A stretch of 64,000 nucleotides of DNA. Source: Agapanthus africanus. Lineage: Eukaryota > Streptophyta > Magnoliopsida > Asparagales > Amaryllidaceae. The first letter of the stretch is position 1. Each line of letters begins with the position of its first letter. The translations under genes and the position numbers were made by a program. The notes under the pieces are model-generated. The model did no database searches. It saw only the letters and a list, made by a program, of their open reading frames with translations, and was not told the origin of the DNA. Where the stretch lies: the NCBI GenBank assembly GCA_030015575.1, contig JASDDO010000006.1, forward strand, positions 204,977,632-205,041,631, in the 5' to 3' direction. Shown here one piece after another: positions 58,928-64,000 of the stretch.

Positions 58928-61867
58928 TCAATGCCAAGCTTTGCAAAGACCGAAGGTCAACACCAACCATTCAAAAATTTTATCAATGAAGCACCATGGT
59001 TGGTGGAAGAACATGTCACCTTTCGACGTGAAGAATTGGGGAGGTGATAAGAGGTGTAATGGAAAAGGATTGCGTCTCAATTTGGAGAGACGACACAGTG
59101 ATTGTAATGATGGATTACTCGCATTGTCATGATTGTCCAAAAGAGGGGGTGGAGGTCCAATTTCTTCATCTTGGAGTTGATTCATCTCAACACCCTTGTC
59201 TTGTAAAAATGCGAGTTCATCAGCGAAAATTTCCTCAAAGCTTTCATCGATACCCCGAAAAATAATGTCATCAGAAAAAATGGGATGATCGTCAGACTCA
59301 ATATAAAGTTCCTCATTAGAGGTTGACCCGGACAACTCGGTGGAAGAGTAAATGGTTGGGTCAAACAACAACATATGAAAAGAGTCTGTATCATGAGGTT
59401 GATCAAATTCGCTGCTGTCGACATCCATTAATTCGACAGAACACACATGAGCATAAGGTTCGGAGGGTTCACTTCCCAACTTGTAAATGTTAAGCTCAAT
59501 TGACTTCTTTCCAAAGGATAGGGTCATAGAGCCGTTTCTACAATTAATTATTGCGTTGGAAGTGGCCAAAAAGGGTCAACCGAGTATCACCGGAATTTTA
59601 TTGCGTGGGTTTGCTACAGGTTGTGTATCTATAACGATAAAGTCTACAGGGAATATGAATTCCCCGACTTTGATTAACACATCCTCTAGCTCACCCCTAG
59701 GTTGGGTGATAGATCGATCGACCATCTGAAGAATGCAATGCGTTGGCTTTAACTCAACGATCCCTAATTGCTCATAAATAGAATACGGAAGCAAGTTAAC
59801 ACTAGTACCTAGATCGAGTAGAGCACGATTGATATTTTTACCCCCAATAGAGATTGAAATTGTAGGACTTCCGGGGTCCTTTCGTTTCTTGGGAAGTTGT
59901 TGTGTAAAAGCTGTGCTCACATTACTCGCAAGGAAAACTTTTTTAGGTACTTGAACTTTTCTCTTCCTAGTGCACAAGTCCTTTAGGATTTTCGCATATG
60001 ACGGAACTTGCTGAATAGCATCTAGGAGAGGAATGTTTATGTTAACTTGCTTAAAAATTTCCACGATCTTCTCCATTTGTGGACTTGGTCTGTTGCCCCT
60101 TAACCTTTTTGGATAAGGTGCTTGATCAATAAGTTTTGGGTCAAACGTTTGTGGAGAAGACTGTGGGGATGGATTCGATCCCAAAATTGGAGTGGGAATC
60201 GACTTAGATAGATTTGGCGAAATGTTCGAGCCTTGGGGAAAACGGAGAATAGGCTCAGATGAAGGTGGAAGACTAGACGAATTAAAGGAGGAAGAAGAAG
60301 AAGAAGGGGTATCAAATGTGTCACTATCATCAAATTGCTCACCCACTTGGTTATTCAGCACTCTCCCCGATCTCAACGTAGTAATGGCATTCACATTATG
60401 ACTTTGTGAATGGCCAGGATTCAGTAGGGGTTGAGATGGGAGTTTCCCTTTCTCTCTCGCACTCATTGCGGCGTTTAACTGTGCGATTTGGTTTTCTATT
60501 GATTTAATACTCTCACCATGGGAGGAGGAGTTTTTCGTTAGGGTATCAATAGAAGACCTTATCTCAGCCGAATTTTGCATGGATTGTTTCATGAACATAT
60601 CCAAAGTTTGTGCAAGTGAGTTGTCAGTACCGGCCACTTGTGGTGTAGAAATGTTGGCCGGATTTTGGAAATTTTGTGACTGAAAGGGGGGCTGATTCTG
60701 TGGTTGTGGTTGCTGTGGAGGAGGTCTTTGATAATTACTTTGTTGGTTTTGATTCCAAGCAAAGTTAGGATGATTCCTCCATCCTTGATTGTATGTGGAA
60801 GAATAAGGGTCGTTTCTAGGTCGCTGCTGAAAAGCAGCATTAGCTTGAAACGATGCATTCATAGGACAATCTTCCGTTAAGTGCGAAGGATCCGAACAGC
60901 AACCACAGACGGTCTTAGGAAGCGTAACCTGATTTAGGGAGACTGATGAGAATCTGCTCTCAATAGCGTCTAGTTTCTTCTGCATCGCTGCCATTTCGGC
61001 TTTCACTGCGATGGAAACATCGAGCTGGTGAACTCCTCCCCTAGATGAAGGTGGTCTTACGCTTTCCCACTGCAAAGTGTGTTCAGCGAGGTCTTCTAGA
61101 TACTTCCAAGCTTCACCGTCATCTTTAGACATGAAATTGCATTGACACATTGTTTCAAGCATCTGCTTTGTCGCTGGATTAATGCCCTCATATATAATCC
61201 GACATAAATCCCATCTTTGTATTCCGTGATGGGGGCATTGGACAAGCAGATCTTTGAAACGTTCAAAGCACTTCCAAAATGGTTCATTGGGAAGCTGGGT
61301 GAACTGGTTGATCTCGCTCCTAACATGTGCAGTCTTATGATTTGGGTAAAACTTCTTAAGAAATGCTACGACAAATTCATCCCAATTAGCGATAGAGTGT
61401 GCGGCAGTATTATAAAGCCATTTTTCTGCCAAGTCGCACAGTGTGAATGGGAGAAGACGTAAGCGCATAGCATCTAAGGTCAATTGTGAAGTACCCATCA
61501 TTGCGCATAAGTTTTCGAATTTGCTGATGAAAACGTACGCGTCTTCCGACTCAAGCCCGTGAAATTTGGGCAGCAGATTGATGTAGTGGGGTTTGATTTC
61601 GAAATTATCCCCGTTAGGTGGTGGAAGAGATAGACAAGTAGGAAGGGGACCACGAATAGGATAGCATCTCTCTTGGAGAGAGATACGCGGTGGATTCTGC
61701 GCACCTTCGGGCGGTGGCAGTGTGGTGTTATACTCTGATGGAGTGCCGTCCATCACGGTCGATGTGGTGTGTGGTGGTGGAAAAGAAGATGAAGAAGTAC
61801 CGACTTCGGTGTCGATAGCAGGAACGTGGACAAGACGGGCACTAGGATCCCGTGTCCAGCCGAGCAT
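58928..61867 (-). pseudogene. gag: Element F gag-protease, one in-frame stop
   Basis: A 979-codon minus-strand frame starts at 61867 (MLGWTRDPS). The gag domain is at about residues 70-260 (LPPPNGDNFEIKPHYINLL, FERFKDLLVQCPHHG). The zinc knuckle C-x2-C-x4-H-x4-C is near residue 320, followed by a glutamine/proline-rich segment (about 365-410). The protease site LLDLGTSVNLLPYS is at about 672. A TGA at 59576-59578 (codon 764) interrupts the GRPFLATSNAI-type end of the protease. The frame then continues 213 codons with an acidic tail ending FEWLVLTFGLCKAWH. The start was chosen as the first ATG before the conserved gag domain. Confidence 0.92.
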
Positions 61868-62804
61868 GCACTAAGCGGGTTTAGTGCAAGTGGCAGCGTG
61901 TGTGTGATTTTAAAATTGGCTTGTTTTGAAAAAGTGTGACTCAAGACAAATCACCCTAAGATGCACAAGCAACCCTTGAACTAAGGTTACCTAGGTCAGT
62001 CTCTAGACCGCTCCTAGACTTCCAAAGGACAAGCCGCAAGATCAATCCTCTACCGCCTCCGTACTACCCTTGTAGCCAGATAAGTGCCAGGTAAGTGGGA
62101 AGGAACCACGTTGTGGGCCTAATTAAAAACCACTAGCCTTTGCCACACTTGCCTAGGCACTACAAAAGTAATGCGGATAAACGATAGATTACCCACGACC
62201 TTCCTCTGTCCTTATTGAGCGCGACAGTCCTTAGAGTCTGGTCTAGATATTTTTTAAATTAATGAAGGGTTGATATATATGCTCGGTTTGTGATTTGTGG
62301 GGCTTAGGAAGGGTGATGAAATCCCCACCTAATCTTGATTTGGTCTTTGCCCCTTAGAATCCGTATTAAAATATGCAAAACAAAACCAATCCCAAAACTT
62401 TTGCAAAAAGATTTTTAGCGGCGCAATTTTCGCAAAGAATCCTGCAGAAGATAGATTTTATTGGATTTGAGAGGAGAGAGAAGGAGTTGAGAATCTTACC
62501 AGAGAGTTCTGTAGCCCTAATCCCTCCAAGCAGTCGCGTTTCCGCCGCAGGAAACACCTTAGTGCCGCTGTTCCGCCGCGAGGTGGAGAGATCAGTTGAT
62601 AAAATTTTTTCTGTGATCTCCTTTGCTCCTCTGGATCTCTAAAAATCTCTCTGTTTCCTGTTTTCCTCAATTCTGTGACTCCAGATCTCCTTGCAAAAAT
62701 CCACGCACAAATCGTTAAATATGCAGTTTGCAGTTTTGTTTTAATAATGATATGGCTCATCTAAGAATTCAACACAAATAGTAAAAATAAAAAATTACGC
62801 ATGT
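61868..62804 (-). other. Untranslated leader of element F
   Basis: No gene. The stretch links the primer site to gag. It has a short hairpin near 62540-62557 (GTTTCC with GGAAAC) and is otherwise unremarkable. Confidence 0.7.
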
Positions 62805-62823
62805 ATCCCCGGCAACGGCGCCA
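62805..62823 (-). other. Primer binding site of element F
   Basis: The minus strand reads TGGCGCCGTTGCCGGGGAT, the typical Athila-type primer site (aspartate tRNA), with a 6-bp spacer to the LTR at 62830. Confidence 0.93.
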
Positions 62824-62829
62824 TTTTAT

Positions 62830-64000
62830 TGTTTCGAAAGAGTGTGTTTGTAGTTAACCGCAATCAATAACGGTGTCGCGTGTAGCTAGACCGAGATGAG
62901 TATGGGTCATCCTCTGGGAAACGTGGAACCTTTTATTTTTACTTTAGATGTGTTGAGAAAGAGAGGAGGAATAAAGAATTTTGTGAAAAGTTTCTAGATC
63001 TACTTTAAACAAGAATGTTAAATATAGATCTAGATTATTTTAGAGATTTAAATAATATAATAATAGGGCTTGTAGGGTTCGTTAGGATTTAGTAGTTATG
63101 GAGGATTAATTAAAAGTTACCCTTTTTATCCATTAATAGATTTAGAACTAGAACGACGGTGATGCGTGTAAATTAGGGTTTCTGGAGGGAAAAGGAATCC
63201 CACTCGTAACCCTTATCTCGACACGGAACTCCGTTCATATCTAGCCTTTACCAAAACAATCATTAATCTAATCTCTAATCGCGGTCGGAACTAGCAAGGA
63301 ATTGCTAGCGCGCCCGATTAGGATGTTAATGATTATTTTGATAAAGTTCCTAAACTTTATAGGACTTAAAAAGGGTTTAATTATTTTCATCGTCCATTAG
63401 CCTACACTAATCCTACGAACCCTAACAAGCGGAGAATTACTCGCGCATGTTGGGAGAAGAAGATGAAAAGAAAGAGAGAGAAAATATAATGTAAAATGCA
63501 AAAGGAATTAAATAAAACAACTACCTTTATTAATCAACTCCTTCAAACTACACTTTTAATCCATAGAAAATGATTACAAAACTTGATTTGCTTCTCGATT
63601 TTTCCTAAGGAGGTAGTCGAACAGTCGATGATCAGCCTGGATGCGTGAGCGTCGGGAGGTTCGTGATCTCTTCGGCTTGATGGCTTTTCCAAGAGGCTCT
63701 CGGTGCAAACCCAGAATCTTATTGTTGAGAAGTTGGTAAAATTCAGCAGTTGTCAATCTCCCAAAATATTGCCTTCCAACTTATCATTATTGCGGCGGAT
63801 CCACGGCCCAAAGGTGTGTTTGGCCGCGAATCCGCGCTCAAGGGATGTGATCAATTGCTTATTTTTCTTGGGCTTTCATCTGGTGACATGTGGCAATCCT
63901 AGGCATCTTCAGAATCTGAAAATCTTTTCTCTGTTGCTTCCAGACTTGGTCTCCAAGTTTGCTTCTTAACTTGGCAAGTTTTCTTCAACAAATTGATTTG
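62830..64000 (-). repeat. 5' LTR of element F, cut by window end
   Basis: 1,171 bp of an LTR of about 1.45 kb. It lacks the 13-bp TATA segment present in the other LTR (junction at 63705/63706). Confidence 0.93.

Larger units (their letters stand above)
56049..64000 (-). mobile_element. Element F: Athila-like, non-autonomous Ty3/Gypsy element, right end outside window
   Basis: The minus-strand element has LTRs at 56049-57499 and 62830 to the window end. Its primer site and gag are of Athila type. The 5.3-kb internal region encodes only gag and protease; no RT, RNase H, integrase or envelope-like ORF is present. LTRs differ at roughly 25 positions over the 1.17 kb that can be compared (about 2%), plus a 13-bp deletion. 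Confidence 0.93.

Overview
This window is plant nuclear repeat DNA: a stack of nested LTR retrotransposons with no recognisable host gene, tRNA, rRNA or CRISPR array. Plant origin follows from the element types: Ty1/Copia elements with the plant initiator-tRNA primer site (TGGTATCAGAGCC), a Ty3/Gypsy Tat-lineage element carrying a second (archaeal-type) RNase H, and an Athila-like element with primer site TGGCGCCGTTGCCGGGGAT. The density of long, partly young elements suggests an angiosperm with a large repetitive genome. The species cannot be named from this sequence.

Six elements, called A-F here, explain about 97% of the window. C (1-7431, minus, left end outside the window) is a decayed Copia copy. 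Positions 7432-9088 are unassigned AT-rich DNA with a short tandem repeat. A (from 9089, minus) is an old Copia element whose gag is cut by two later insertions. B (14471-55646, minus, relative of C) sits in A's gag, with target duplication gtaag/ctaag. E (14819-46078, plus, Tat lineage, about 21 kb without its own insert) sits in B's left LTR, with duplication gtgtg. D (34327-44477, minus, a young relative of A) sits in E's 3' LTR, with duplication aatcc. F (56049 to beyond 64000, minus, Athila-like, no RT or integrase) cuts the N-terminal part of A's gag. LTR divergence counted by eye agrees with the nesting: D about 0.8%, E about 1.2%, F about 2%, B clearly more.

Coding capacity: D keeps a single 1,312-codon gag-pol frame broken by only two stop codons. 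E keeps gag, PR, RT, RNase H, archaeal RNase H and integrase with a few stops and frameshifts. F has gag-protease with one stop. A, B and C are heavily decayed. B and C have degenerate pol of the A/D type and look like a non-autonomous family moved by an A/D-type element.

The most unusual structure is in element E. Its 3.5-kb LTR is built from ordered arrays of short palindromes: four roughly 102-bp units each with two GTCACGTG-N4-CACGTGAC sites, a zone of varied palindromes sharing a TTNAA centre, and a roughly 56-bp tandem array alternating two palindrome types. Its 3' region adds 27-, 72- and 171-bp tandem arrays that match LTR sequence, more TTNAA palindromes, and an antisense gene of 168 codons (one stop) with a plausible TATA box and intron on the minus strand.
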